A DNA stretch of 64,000 nt, from the NCBI RefSeq assembly GCF_004217145.1, contig NZ_SHKR01000012.1, positions 930,001 to 994,000 on the forward strand, in the 5' to 3' direction. Of the stretch, positions 16,825 to 25,478 are shown in pieces. Within the stretch, counting starts at the first letter, position 1, and each line of letters begins with the position of its first letter. Under the pieces are notes generated by a model that saw only the letters and a list, made by a program, of their open reading frames with translations, ran no database searches and was not told where the DNA came from. This stretch comes from Kribbella rubisoli (GTDB lineage: Bacteria > Actinomycetota > Actinomycetes > Propionibacteriales > Kribbellaceae). Both the position numbers and the translations under genes were made by a program.

Positions 16825-18273
16825 TCAACCTTCCCTCAACGCTGATGTGGACGGGTCAATCTCTGGTGCTCGCACCGCGGTGGCGAGCCGATCGCGGGTC
16901 AGGCAGCGATCGAGCCGAAACGAGTCGGCCAGCTCCTGGACCTGCTCGACGCCGAGACCGGCGAACGAGCGGGCGAAATCCTCGACCAGGGGTTCGGCGA
17001 GCATGATGTGCCGGACCAAGGTCGCGATCCACTGCCGTCGGCCGAACGGCAGCGGGTCGAAGTCCGGGAACTCCGTGTCGAAGGTCTGCTCGATCGGATC
17101 GAGCAGTTGCCGGACGCCGGTGTCGACCGAGCCCCACGCGTCGACGCCGAGGCGTGCCTTCTTGGCCAGCACCGGCGCGATCTGCCGCAGGTACGGCGAA
17201 TCGGGTGCCGCGTGCACGAGTCCCTGGAGCCCGATGTCCTTGTACGTCCACAGGCTCCAGCCGGCGCCGTACAGGTCGTAGATCTCGAGCTGGTCGCGGA
17301 GTACGGCGTACCGGGACTCGTCCTGCTCGGGATCGCCGGAGTACACCGGCCCGAACTCGCCGACCCAGATCGGTGTGCCGGTCTCAAGCATGTACTGCGT
17401 GCGCTCCAGGAACGTCGCCTCGACAGTTTCCCGGTCGACGTAGCGCCCGCGGGATACGCCGGGGTATTTGCCGGAGTCCGCGAAGCCGGCCAGGGCGTAG
17501 TCGTGAACGCTGTAGACGGTGTTCGGCCGCGGCTCGCCGAACAGAGCGAAGTCGGTTGCGTGCCGGTTTCCGTCGAGGAAGATCACGGTGTCCGGGTCGA
17601 CCGCACGGACGGCGTCGTGCAGCCGGGAGTAGAACGTGGCGAGACTGCGGCCGGTCGGGGCGGCCGGTTCGTTGAGCAGGTTGTAGCCCGCCACCCAGGC
17701 GTTGGCGCGGTACCTGTCGGCCAGCGCCTCCCACAGGTGCACTACGCGATCCTGGAAGTCGCGGTGCCGCCAGAACAGCGAGACGTGGGTCGGGTTGTCG
17801 CTGTGCCAGCGCTGGTTCTGGAAGCCGGGAGCGGCGTGCAGGTCGATGATCGTGTAGAGGCCGTGCCGGGCGCAGGTCTCGATCGCACGGTCCAGCAACC
17901 GCAAACCCTCGTCCTTCAGGACCTTCGGCCGCTCGTCGTCCTCGAAGTGGCGGTAGTTGACTGCTATCCGGACGCAGTTGAGACCGAGCGAGGCCAGGTA
18001 CGCCGCGTCCTCGTCGGCGAAGAACGTTTCGTAGAAGCGGTCGAAGAACGCGTCGTAGACCTTGTCGCCGAGCACCTCGCGGAGCGCCTGGCGCTGCAGG
18101 TCCTCCGTCGCGGGATAGCCGGTGATGAAGTTCTCCATGCTCAGCCAACCGCCGAGTCCGACACCACGCAGCCGGACGCGCCGGCCGCTGCGGGTCTCGA
18201 ACCCGGAGCCTGCCATCCGCAGCGCGACCTGGTCCCGCAGTACCGCCTCGGAGTTGCCCGTTCCGGTGGTCAT
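16825..18273 (-). CDS. GH5-family glycoside hydrolase (cytoplasmic)
   Basis: This is a 482-residue clan-A barrel with LRGVGLGGWLSMENF at the N-terminus, acid/base Glu202 in NLLNEPA and nucleophile Glu306 in WVGEFGP. No signal peptide is seen, so it should cleave imported oligosaccharides. Residues about 390-480 form an extra helical C-terminal domain with no obvious match. ATG at 18273 overlaps the permease stop (ATGA). The exact GH5 subfamily and bond cannot be told from sequence alone. The operon context suggests xylo- or arabino-oligosaccharides. Confidence 0.82.
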   Translation of the reverse strand: MTTGTGNSEAVLRDQVALRMAGSGFETRSGRRVRLRGVGLGGWLSMENFITGYPATEDLQRQALREVLGDKVYDAFFDRFYETFFADEDAAYLASLGLNCVRIAVNYRHFEDDERPKVLKDEGLRLLDRAIETCARHGLYTIIDLHAAPGFQNQRWHSDNPTHVSLFWRHRDFQDRVVHLWEALADRYRANAWVAGYNLLNEPAAPTGRSLATFYSRLHDAVRAVDPDTVIFLDGNRHATDFALFGEPRPNTVYSVHDYALAGFADSGKYPGVSRGRYVDRETVEATFLERTQYMLETGTPIWVGEFGPVYSGDPEQDESRYAVLRDQLEIYDLYGAGWSLWTYKDIGLQGLVHAAPDSPYLRQIAPVLAKKARLGVDAWGSVDTGVRQLLDPIEQTFDTEFPDFDPLPFGRRQWIATLVRHIMLAEPLVEDFARSFAGLGVEQVQELADSFRLDRCLTRDRLATAVRAPEIDPSTSALREG

Positions 18274-19160
18274 CGGCCGAACCCGGCGGTGAGCCCGGAC
18301 ACGAGGTACCGCCTGCCGAGCACGTACAGGACGACCATCGGCAGCGTCGAGAGGACCACGGCGGCGAGCATGCCGGGGATCGCGACGGTGAACTCGCCCT
18401 GGAATGCCCAGAGCGACAGGGGTAGCACCCGTCGTTCCTCGCTCTGGGTCAGGATCAGGGGAAACAGGAAACCGTTCCACGCGTTGAGTCCGTCGTAGAT
18501 CGCGACTGTTACCAGGGCCGGCCGGACCAGGGGGAGTGCCAGGCGGATCAGCGTCTGCCATTCGGAGGCGCCGTCCATCCGCATCGACTCGAACAGTTCC
18601 TGCGGTATGTCGCGGAGGAAGTTCGACAGGATCAGTACTGTGACCGGGATGGCGAAGGCGACCGACGGCAGGATCAGCCCGAGCAGACTGTCGTACAGCC
18701 GCAGCCGCGTGATGAGGTAGTACAGCGGAATGATGGTGGCGTGCAGGGGGATCGCGAGCCCGAGCAGGAACACGGAGAACACGAACCGGATGCCGCGACC
18801 GCGGCCACGCACGACCGCATAGGCCGCGATCAACGAGACCGCGAGAGTCACGACCACCGCTCCGGTGGTCACGATGACGCTGTTGAGGACGTAGCGGACG
18901 AAGTCGTGCTGGATCACCTCGGCGTAGTTGGCGAGCGTCGGCGCGGTCGGTAGCGCGAACGGGTTGCCGGCGAAGAAGCCGGCCTGGCCGCGGAACGTGG
19001 TGACGACGATGAAGTAGACGGGCACCATCACGACCAGCAACCACGCGAAGCCGCCGATCGCGCCGGGCACGTTGGTGCGGTGTGGCCGCGACCGCGCCGG
19101 CCGGGGCGGCGCCGGCGCTTTCCGGACGGATGTCGAGAGGGGCGTTTCGAGATCCAGCAT
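18270..19160 (-). CDS. Sugar ABC transporter permease 2 (LacI cluster)
   Basis: This is a 296-residue MalG-type permease with six hydrophobic segments, the EAA loop ESMRMDGAS and the C-terminal GRRYLVSGLTAGFGR. ATG at 19160 overlaps the stop of permease 1 by one base (TGATG), and its own stop overlaps the GH5 start. Much longer upstream extensions of this frame are shadows of permease 1. Confidence 0.88.
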   Translation of the reverse strand: MLDLETPLSTSVRKAPAPPRPARSRPHRTNVPGAIGGFAWLLVVMVPVYFIVVTTFRGQAGFFAGNPFALPTAPTLANYAEVIQHDFVRYVLNSVIVTTGAVVVTLAVSLIAAYAVVRGRGRGIRFVFSVFLLGLAIPLHATIIPLYYLITRLRLYDSLLGLILPSVAFAIPVTVLILSNFLRDIPQELFESMRMDGASEWQTLIRLALPLVRPALVTVAIYDGLNAWNGFLFPLILTQSEERRVLPLSLWAFQGEFTVAIPGMLAAVVLSTLPMVVLYVLGRRYLVSGLTAGFGR

Positions 19161-20062
19161 CAGATTCCTTCCTGCTGACTCTGCATGCGGTTGAACCCGG
19201 ACAATCTGGTGAAACCGAGCGCGAGCAGTAAGCCGGTGACGACGAGGATCGCCGCGAGCACACTCGCGCCGCCCATGTCGTTGGCGGTGAACCCTGTGAG
19301 GTACATGTCGAGAGGCAGGAGCCGGGTGGAGTAACCGGGGCCGCCGCCGGTCAGGACGAACACGACGTCGAAGTAGGTCAGTGAGCCGACCACCATGAGC
19401 GTCGACGACGTGACGACGGTGTAGCGCAGTTGCGGGAGCGTGATCCACCGGAACTGCTGCAGCGGACCGGCGCCGTCGATCGTGGCGGCCTCGTAGAGGA
19501 CGGCCGGGATCTGCCGGACGCCGGCCTGGTAGAGCAGCGTATGGAACGGGACGAACTGCCAGGCGATGACGAACACCACCGTCGCTAGCACGAGCTGCGG
19601 GTCGCCGAGCCAGTCGCGGGACAGGAAACTCCATCCCACCGCACGGCTGATGCCGAAGTTCGGATCGAGGATGGCCTTGAAGGCGATCGCCACGGCCGCG
19701 GACGAGAACAGCAGCGGTACGAAGTACAGCACAGCAAGGACATTGCGGTAGCGCTGCCGGCCTGCGGTGAAGATGCCGAGAAGGAGGCTGAGCGGCGTCT
19801 GGACGAGCCACGACAAGACGATGATCTTCACACTGAGAACCGCCGCCTTGCCGGTGACGGGGTCGGAGAGGATGTGCGTCCAGTTGCGCAGCCCGGTCCA
19901 GCGCGGGGCGCTCAGGCCGTCCCACTTCATCAGGCTGAGCACCCCCACGCCGACCAGGGGGACGAGGGCGAACACCACGAAGAACGCGAGCGCGGGAAGG
20001 GTCCACCAGACGCTCGGTCCGGCTCGATAGCCGCGCGCCGTCGTGGAGTTGCCGCTCACCAT
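19160..20062 (-). CDS. Sugar ABC transporter permease 1 (LacI cluster)
   Basis: This is a 300-residue MalF-type permease with the EAA loop EAATIDGAG and membrane segments through its length. It lies four bases after the binding-protein gene and is translationally coupled to permease 2. Confidence 0.88.
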   Translation of the reverse strand: MVSGNSTTARGYRAGPSVWWTLPALAFFVVFALVPLVGVGVLSLMKWDGLSAPRWTGLRNWTHILSDPVTGKAAVLSVKIIVLSWLVQTPLSLLLGIFTAGRQRYRNVLAVLYFVPLLFSSAAVAIAFKAILDPNFGISRAVGWSFLSRDWLGDPQLVLATVVFVIAWQFVPFHTLLYQAGVRQIPAVLYEAATIDGAGPLQQFRWITLPQLRYTVVTSSTLMVVGSLTYFDVVFVLTGGGPGYSTRLLPLDMYLTGFTANDMGGASVLAAILVVTGLLLALGFTRLSGFNRMQSQQEGI

Positions 20063-20066
20063 GCCG

Positions 20067-21377
20067 TCACGACCCCAGGGTCTTGTTCATGTTGGCGGAG
20101 AACTGAGCGGGCGTGATCTGCTTGAGGAAGACCTGCTGCAGGTTGGTCAGCAGCGCGTCGCCCTGTGCCGGCGCGAGCGCCTGGTCCCACGAGAGCTGGA
20201 AGTTCGGTGCCTGCTGGGCGGCGTCGTAGATCGTCTGCAGGTAAGGGCCGTTCGACGACGATGCGAGCTTGGCCTGGGCGCCGGTCGTCGGTGGGACGAG
20301 GCCGATCTTCAGGAGCGCCTCGGAATAGTCGTCGGTCTCGAGGCCGGTGCGCAGGTAGTCGAGAGCCGTCTTCTTCTGCTGGTCCGAAGCCTTCGACGAG
20401 ACCGACCAGTAGTTGCTGGGGTTCCCGACGACGTTCTTCGGATTTCCCTTGCCTCCGGCAACCGCGGGGAAGGGCAGGTAGCCGAGCTTGCCGCCGGACA
20501 GGAACGACGGGTCGCCGGTCTGGATCGTCTGGTAGGCGCTGGGCAGGTTCAGGTTCATCGCCGCCTTGCCCGTGTACAGCAGCGCCACGTCCGCGCCGGT
20601 CTTGGTGGAGATCGACGCGAAGCCGTTCACGAAACCACCGGCATCGACCAGTTGCTGGATCATCGTGTTGGCCTGGATGAACGCCGGGTCCGACCAGGCG
20701 TTCGGAGCGTTGGCCAGGACCCGTTTCATCACGTCCGGGCCGCCGATGCGGTCGACGAGGTACTCCTCCCACATCAGGAGTGGCCACTTGTCCTGTCCGC
20801 TGACCGTGATCGGCGCGATCCCGGCGGCCTTGAACCGCGGTACGAGACCGACGAGCTGCTCCCAGGTCGCCGGTGGTTGCGCTCCGATCTTCTGGAAGAG
20901 GTCCTTGTTGTAGTAGATGACCGCCGGCTTCACGCCGTTGTTGGGTACTGCGTAGAGCTTGTCCTGGATCTGGCCGACCTTCGTCACCGACGGCAGGAAG
21001 TGGCTGGTCGTACTGGCGTCGATGTCGCTGGTCAGGTCGTCGACCGCGCCGGCATCGACGTACGACTTCAGCACCCCGCCGGCCCAGCCGAAGATGAGCG
21101 TCGGCGCTTGACCGGCGCCGACGGCGCTGCGGACCTTCTGCTTGTAGGCGTCGTTCTCGAACGACTGCACCTTGATCTGCTCGTCCGGATGGGCCTTGTT
21201 CCAGGTGTCGAACGAGGCTCTGAAGGTGGCCTCGGTCGGTCCGGTCAGGATCCAGGCGGTCGCGGCCTCGCCGCTGCTCTTGCTTCCGCCGGGGCCGGAG
21301 GTGCCACACGCCGCGAGCAGCGCCGTAGCGGTGGCGATCGATGTCAGGACGGACCAGTAGCGCAATGAACGTTGCAT
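20067..21377 (-). CDS. ABC importer sugar-binding lipoprotein (LacI cluster)
   Basis: This is a 436-residue family-1 binding protein. The signal ends in the lipobox LLAACG (Cys about residue 23). The ATG at 21377 is chosen because AAGG precedes it at eight bases and the signal peptide begins directly there; the frame continues upstream through the operator region. It is the first gene of a five-gene operon (binding protein, two permeases, GH5, GH51) divergent from the LacI gene. Cargo is probably a short arabinose- or xylose-containing oligosaccharide. Confidence 0.86.
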   Translation of the reverse strand: MQRSLRYWSVLTSIATATALLAACGTSGPGGSKSSGEAATAWILTGPTEATFRASFDTWNKAHPDEQIKVQSFENDAYKQKVRSAVGAGQAPTLIFGWAGGVLKSYVDAGAVDDLTSDIDASTTSHFLPSVTKVGQIQDKLYAVPNNGVKPAVIYYNKDLFQKIGAQPPATWEQLVGLVPRFKAAGIAPITVSGQDKWPLLMWEEYLVDRIGGPDVMKRVLANAPNAWSDPAFIQANTMIQQLVDAGGFVNGFASISTKTGADVALLYTGKAAMNLNLPSAYQTIQTGDPSFLSGGKLGYLPFPAVAGGKGNPKNVVGNPSNYWSVSSKASDQQKKTALDYLRTGLETDDYSEALLKIGLVPPTTGAQAKLASSSNGPYLQTIYDAAQQAPNFQLSWDQALAPAQGDALLTNLQQVFLKQITPAQFSANMNKTLGS

Positions 21378-21524
21378 GACGGAACCTTTTCGACGGCGTA
21401 CCACGTCTGCGACGTGGCCGGCGACGGACGCTTGAACGTGAGCAGGCGAAAGCCCGGTGAGGCGCCTGCGCGGCAGGGGACCGGACGGCGGATGGGGTCC
21501 GGAGATTGCTGCTCGAATGGCTGT

Positions 21525-21533
21525 GAAAGTTTC
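21525..21533. promoter_or_regulatory. LacI-type operator GAAAGTTTC
   Basis: The odd-centred palindrome GAAAGTTTC, followed by CGAATCTTTCGA, lies 148 bases upstream of the binding-protein start. It resembles operators of actinobacterial xylose/arabinose-type LacI regulators. Nothing gene-like was seen elsewhere in the 301-base gap 21378-21678. Confidence 0.55.
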
Positions 21534-21658
21534 CGAATCTTTCGACTCGAACGCTAAGTCCAACTCCATTGGTCGTCAATACTTCGACGCAATCGAGGCG
21601 GTGTTTACCTGCGATTCAGGCTGACCTAGGTGGTGTGTAAGCTGTCGGAAACTGCGCC

Positions 21659-21666
21659 GAAATTTC
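21659..21666. promoter_or_regulatory. Second LacI-type palindrome GAAATTTC
   Basis: GAAATTTC within CCGAAATTTCTGCG sits 13 bases before the LacI start codon, with a half-site GGAAACTG just upstream. It is suited to autorepression of the LacI gene. Confidence 0.45.
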
Positions 21667-21678
21667 TGCGAGGCTGAT

Positions 21679-22686
21679 ATGACCAGATCAAGCCGGGTGA
21701 AGATCAGCGACGTCGCTCGCACCGCCGGGGTGTCATCGCCGACGGTGTCCAAGGTTCTGAACGGACGCGCGGAGGTCTCGCCGGAGACCCGGGAACGTGT
21801 CCAGGAGGCGCTCCGGGCGCACAATTACCAGCGCCGTCCGAGTGGCAAGCAGCCCAGGGCCGGGCTGGTCGACCTCGTGATCAAGGAGATTGCGACGCCC
21901 TGGTCCGTCGAGATCATCCGCGGAGCGGAGGAGGCCTGCCGTGCCGCCGGTATCGGTCTCGTGGTGTCGGCAGTGCACAGCGCGCAGACGGACGCCCAGC
22001 GGTGGCTCGACAACCTCGCCGGACGGCACTCCGACGGCGTACTGCTGGCAGTCTCGAACCTCGGGCCGGCCGAGCGCGAGCGGCTCGACGCGCTCGGTGT
22101 GCCCCTGGTGCTGATCGATCCGATGGGCGATCCCGAGCCGGGGATCCCTTCGATCGGATCGACCAACTGGGCCGGCGGGCTGGCCGCTACCGAACATCTT
22201 GTCCGCCTCGGGCACCGTCGGATCGCGATGATCGCCGGGTTGCCGAATCTCCTCTGCACACAGGCACGGCTCGGCGGGTACCGCGCGGCGCTGGAACGCG
22301 CAGGAATCACACCCGACCCGGAGCTGCTGCGCTTCGGCGACCACTTCCCGCCCAGCGGGGAATCGGCTGCGCTCGAGTTGCTGGATCTGGCCGAACCACC
22401 GACAGCGATCTTTGCCGGCACCGACCTCCAGGCCTTCGGCGCCTACAAGGCACTGCAGGCGCGCGGTGTGCGCGTTCCCGACGACATCAGTGTGGTGGGG
22501 TTCGACGATCTCGCCGCCTGCGACTGGGTGACTCCGCCGCTGACGACTGTCCACCAGCGGCTCGTGGACATGGCCCGGATGGCCGTCGAGGTGATCGTGG
22601 AGGGGCGCGCCGACGGAGGCGAGCCCAGCCGCCTGGAGTTGGCGACCGAGCTCACGATCCGCGAGAGCACAGCACCACCTGCGTAG
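21679..22686 (+). CDS. LacI-family repressor of the GH5/GH51 importer operon
   Basis: This is a 335-residue protein. The N-terminal helix-turn-helix KISDVARTAGVSSPTVSKVLNG is followed by a hinge and a periplasmic-binding-like sugar domain ending in SVVGFDDLAACDWVTPPLTTV. GAGG precedes ATG 21679. It is divergent from the importer operon, with palindromes at 21525 and 21659 between them, so local control released by an arabinose or xylose derivative is likely. Its stop lies five bases from the convergent GH36 stop. Confidence 0.87.
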   Translation: MTRSSRVKISDVARTAGVSSPTVSKVLNGRAEVSPETRERVQEALRAHNYQRRPSGKQPRAGLVDLVIKEIATPWSVEIIRGAEEACRAAGIGLVVSAVHSAQTDAQRWLDNLAGRHSDGVLLAVSNLGPAERERLDALGVPLVLIDPMGDPEPGIPSIGSTNWAGGLAATEHLVRLGHRRIAMIAGLPNLLCTQARLGGYRAALERAGITPDPELLRFGDHFPPSGESAALELLDLAEPPTAIFAGTDLQAFGAYKALQARGVRVPDDISVVGFDDLAACDWVTPPLTTVHQRLVDMARMAVEVIVEGRADGGEPSRLELATELTIRESTAPPA

Positions 22687-22691
22687 GACGG

Positions 22692-24722
22692 CTAGGTGGT
22701 CAGGCGGAGGACGCGGGCGGATGGTTCAGGGGTGTCGGTGGTGACGGTCAGTACGTCGTCGTCGGTCCAGGTGTAGCTCCAGCCGGCGTCGTCGGTGGGG
22801 AAGTGGGGCGTGATCGTGGATCGGGGGATGGGGAGGCTGATGGTGGCGGGGCCGGGAGAGCGGTGCCACAGGGTCAGGTAGGTGGTGTCGGGGCCGTTGA
22901 GGGCGAGCGCGATCCACTCGTCGGTCCACCCGGGCAGGCCGAGAGGCCAGCTGGGTTCGAGTGTGTCGAGGTTCTTGAGGATGTCCCGATGGGCGGCGAG
23001 GGCCGAGCGGACCAGGTCGAGCTCGTCCGGTGTCATGCGATTGAGGTGCCCGGAGAGGTACAGGCGACCGGGGATGCCGTTGACGAGGGCGAACGTGAAC
23101 TGTTCGCGGGTGGTTCCCGTGATCGGATAGGCCCAGTGGCCGGCCTGTTCGGGCAGCACGGCGGCCGGGGCGGCCGCGGTGATCGGTGCGTAGAGCAACG
23201 GATCTTCCTGGTCCGAAGTCGACTGCAGGTGGAGGCGGGACAGCATCGCGTAGTCCATCCGCATCGCGCCCGAGGCGCAGTTCTCGATCAGCAGGTCCGG
23301 ATGACGAGTCTGGAGTCCGTCGAGCCAGTCCAGTAATGCCCGATTGTGTTCGAGGAGACCGTGGCCGACGGACGTGCCGCCCGTGTCGGTGCCTGGGCCG
23401 GTCATGGTGTTGTTGTCGAACTTGAAGAAGCCGACGCCGAACTCGTCGACCAGCCGGTCGACGGTCGTGTCCAGGTGCTTGCGGGCGGCCGGGTTGCGGA
23501 GGTCGAGTAGGTAGCGTCCGGATTCGGCGATCCGGATGCCGCGGCGGCTGAGGAACGCTTCGTCGGGCAGCTCGGTGGCGATCGGTGAGCGGACGCCGAT
23601 GACCTCGGGTTCGAGCCAGAGGCCGGGAACCATGGAGTGTGAGTGGATCCGGTCGATGACTTCGGCGAGCCCGTTCGGGAAGCGGGTCGTTGACGGTTGC
23701 CAGGCGCCGACGGTGTTCCACCAGTCGCCGTCGGCGTACCAGCCGGCGTCGATACAGAAGTAGTCCGCACCTGCCTCGGCGGCCGCGTCGATCAGCGGTA
23801 AGAGTTTCTCCGTGGTCGGATCGCCCAGCAGTGTGTTCATGTAGTCGTTGAAGACCACCGGCATCCGCGCGTCGACAGGGCGCCGTCGGCGTACGGCGCG
23901 CCGTTGGCGGGTGAGGGCGGCGAACGTGGTGTCGCGATCATTCCCGGCGACGAGTGATACCGGCACCGACGTGAACGGCGTGTCCTCGGTGAGCTGCACG
24001 CTCCACTGGTGTTCCTGGTCGGTCGGGCCGCTCAGCAGCAAATAGCCGCCGTTCCGGGCTTCGCCGATCTCGTAGTGCCAGGGTCCGTTGTGCTCGATCT
24101 GCCAGCCGAGGGCGTACGGCGTACTTCGGTCGACCAGCACACCGATCGGCAGCCGCTCACCGCTCGACCACGACCCGAAGTTGGTCACCGCGTGCCGGGT
24201 CCTGGCGACGTGACGATGGCCTTCGCTCACGATGTCGGCGAGCGCCCCGGCCCGGAGCGACGTCACCGACCATCTGCTCTCGGTCATCCAGCTGTTGTCC
24301 GCCGAGTACAGCTCGGCATCGACTGCCTCCAGGCCGACGGCGAGCGACGACAGGAACGTCAGCTCGAGGGACCCGTGGCCGGCGATCGATGCCTCGGACC
24401 AAGCGCGGACGCCGGCTCCGGCTTCGAACACGCTGGTGACGCGCAGCCCGGAGTCAGGGTCCTCCTGCAGGATGCGCAGCTCGCGGTCGCTCTCCTCGTG
24501 CCGGATGTACCGCAACCCTTGGCCGAGCACGGTTTCCACGTGCCTGTTGCTGCTCGGCGACCGCCCGGACCCGATCGCTGACACCTCGACCAGCGGCTGG
24601 CTCGTCTCCTGCACCGGACGCTCGGGTTGGCTTGTTTCGCGGACGGCGATCAGCCGCACCGGCCCGCCGTCGAGGGCGAAGGTCAATGCCAGGTCAGGTG
24701 TACTCCAGTGCAGCAGCTTCAC
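22692..24722 (-). CDS. GH36-type alpha-galactosidase (cytoplasmic)
   Basis: This is a 676-residue protein with an N-terminal beta-supersandwich and a TIM barrel. FCIDAGWY, PGLWLEPEV, FFKFDNN (nucleophile Asp) and STSDQED (acid/base Asp) follow the order seen in GH36, although the usual KWDMN and WTSDN motifs are altered. There is no signal peptide. The start is GTG at 24722 with GAGG upstream, six bases after the GntR stop, so it is the third gene of the fuconate-dehydratase operon. Hydrolysis of alpha-galactosyl residues from imported fucosylated oligosaccharides is the simplest role. The altered motifs leave room for a related bond. Confidence 0.83.
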   Translation of the reverse strand: MKLLHWSTPDLALTFALDGGPVRLIAVRETSQPERPVQETSQPLVEVSAIGSGRSPSSNRHVETVLGQGLRYIRHEESDRELRILQEDPDSGLRVTSVFEAGAGVRAWSEASIAGHGSLELTFLSSLAVGLEAVDAELYSADNSWMTESRWSVTSLRAGALADIVSEGHRHVARTRHAVTNFGSWSSGERLPIGVLVDRSTPYALGWQIEHNGPWHYEIGEARNGGYLLLSGPTDQEHQWSVQLTEDTPFTSVPVSLVAGNDRDTTFAALTRQRRAVRRRRPVDARMPVVFNDYMNTLLGDPTTEKLLPLIDAAAEAGADYFCIDAGWYADGDWWNTVGAWQPSTTRFPNGLAEVIDRIHSHSMVPGLWLEPEVIGVRSPIATELPDEAFLSRRGIRIAESGRYLLDLRNPAARKHLDTTVDRLVDEFGVGFFKFDNNTMTGPGTDTGGTSVGHGLLEHNRALLDWLDGLQTRHPDLLIENCASGAMRMDYAMLSRLHLQSTSDQEDPLLYAPITAAAPAAVLPEQAGHWAYPITGTTREQFTFALVNGIPGRLYLSGHLNRMTPDELDLVRSALAAHRDILKNLDTLEPSWPLGLPGWTDEWIALALNGPDTTYLTLWHRSPGPATISLPIPRSTITPHFPTDDAGWSYTWTDDDVLTVTTDTPEPSARVLRLTT

Positions 24723-24728
24723 ACGGCC

Positions 24729-25478
24729 TCATTCCGTTGTCGGGCTCACGACACCTCGTTCGAGGAGGTAGTCCTCGACCGTGAACAAATGGGCGGACAT
24801 CCAGGTGCGTGCCCGGTTCGCGTCATGCGCGGTCAGGGCGGCGAGAATCGAGAGGTGCTCGCGATGGGCGGTCTCGTCGGCACCGGGCTGGGTGATCGAT
24901 CGGCGGAGCCGGTCCCGCATCGTGCGGCCGCCCAGGGCGTCGATCAGCGCGGTCAGCACCGGGTTGCCTGCTGCCTCCGCGATGATGCGGTGGAAGGCGA
25001 TGTCGTTCTCGATCACCGTCTCGTGGTTGGGCTCGTCGAGCGACAGTTCGGCCTCGTTGTGCCGGAGCAGCTCGGCGGCGGCGTCGAGTTCCGGCACGCC
25101 GACCCGCAGTGCCGCCACACCGGCGGCCTCCGTCTCGAGAATTCGCCGTACCGAATGCAAGTGGGTGGTTCCGCTACCGTCCTGCAGGTCGACCACGAAG
25201 CCGATAGGGGCCAGCAGCATCGACGGGTCGAGCTTGGTGACGTAGGTCCCGTCGCCCTGCCGGGTCTCGAGAACGCCCATCATCGACAGCGCGCGGACCC
25301 CCTCGCGCAGCGGGTTCCGGGAGACGCCGAGGGCCGCCGCGAGATCCTTCTCGACCGGGAGCCGGTCGCCGGGCCGGAGCCGGCCGTCGACGATCAGTTT
25401 CCGGATGCCCTCGACCACGACATCGGTCTGGGAGACGCCGGGAGTACGTGGCTGTTCGGCGACCTTGCCCGGGGTCAC
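24729..25478 (-). CDS. FCD-type GntR regulator of the L-fuconate dehydratase operon
   Basis: This is a 249-residue protein with the winged helix TDVVVEGIRKLIVDGRLRPG and LAAALGVSRNPLREGVRAL, then an FCD domain with IENDIAFHRIIAEAAGN. It starts at GTG 25478, overlapping the dehydratase stop by GTGA. Placed between fucD and the GH36 gene, it probably senses fuconate or a downstream acid and controls this operon and perhaps the divergent GH95 operon. The 140-base divergent gap holds only an imperfect candidate palindrome, so its operator is undefined. Confidence 0.83.
   Translation of the reverse strand: MTPGKVAEQPRTPGVSQTDVVVEGIRKLIVDGRLRPGDRLPVEKDLAAALGVSRNPLREGVRALSMMGVLETRQGDGTYVTKLDPSMLLAPIGFVVDLQDGSGTTHLHSVRRILETEAAGVAALRVGVPELDAAAELLRHNEAELSLDEPNHETVIENDIAFHRIIAEAAGNPVLTALIDALGGRTMRDRLRRSITQPGADETAHREHLSILAALTAHDANRARTWMSAHLFTVEDYLLERGVVSPTTE

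Noticed and set aside
14679..17006. A 775-residue plus-strand open frame
   Set aside because: It is fully antisense to the GH51 gene, whose signal peptide and catalytic motifs are clear. There is no ribosome site or domain on this strand.
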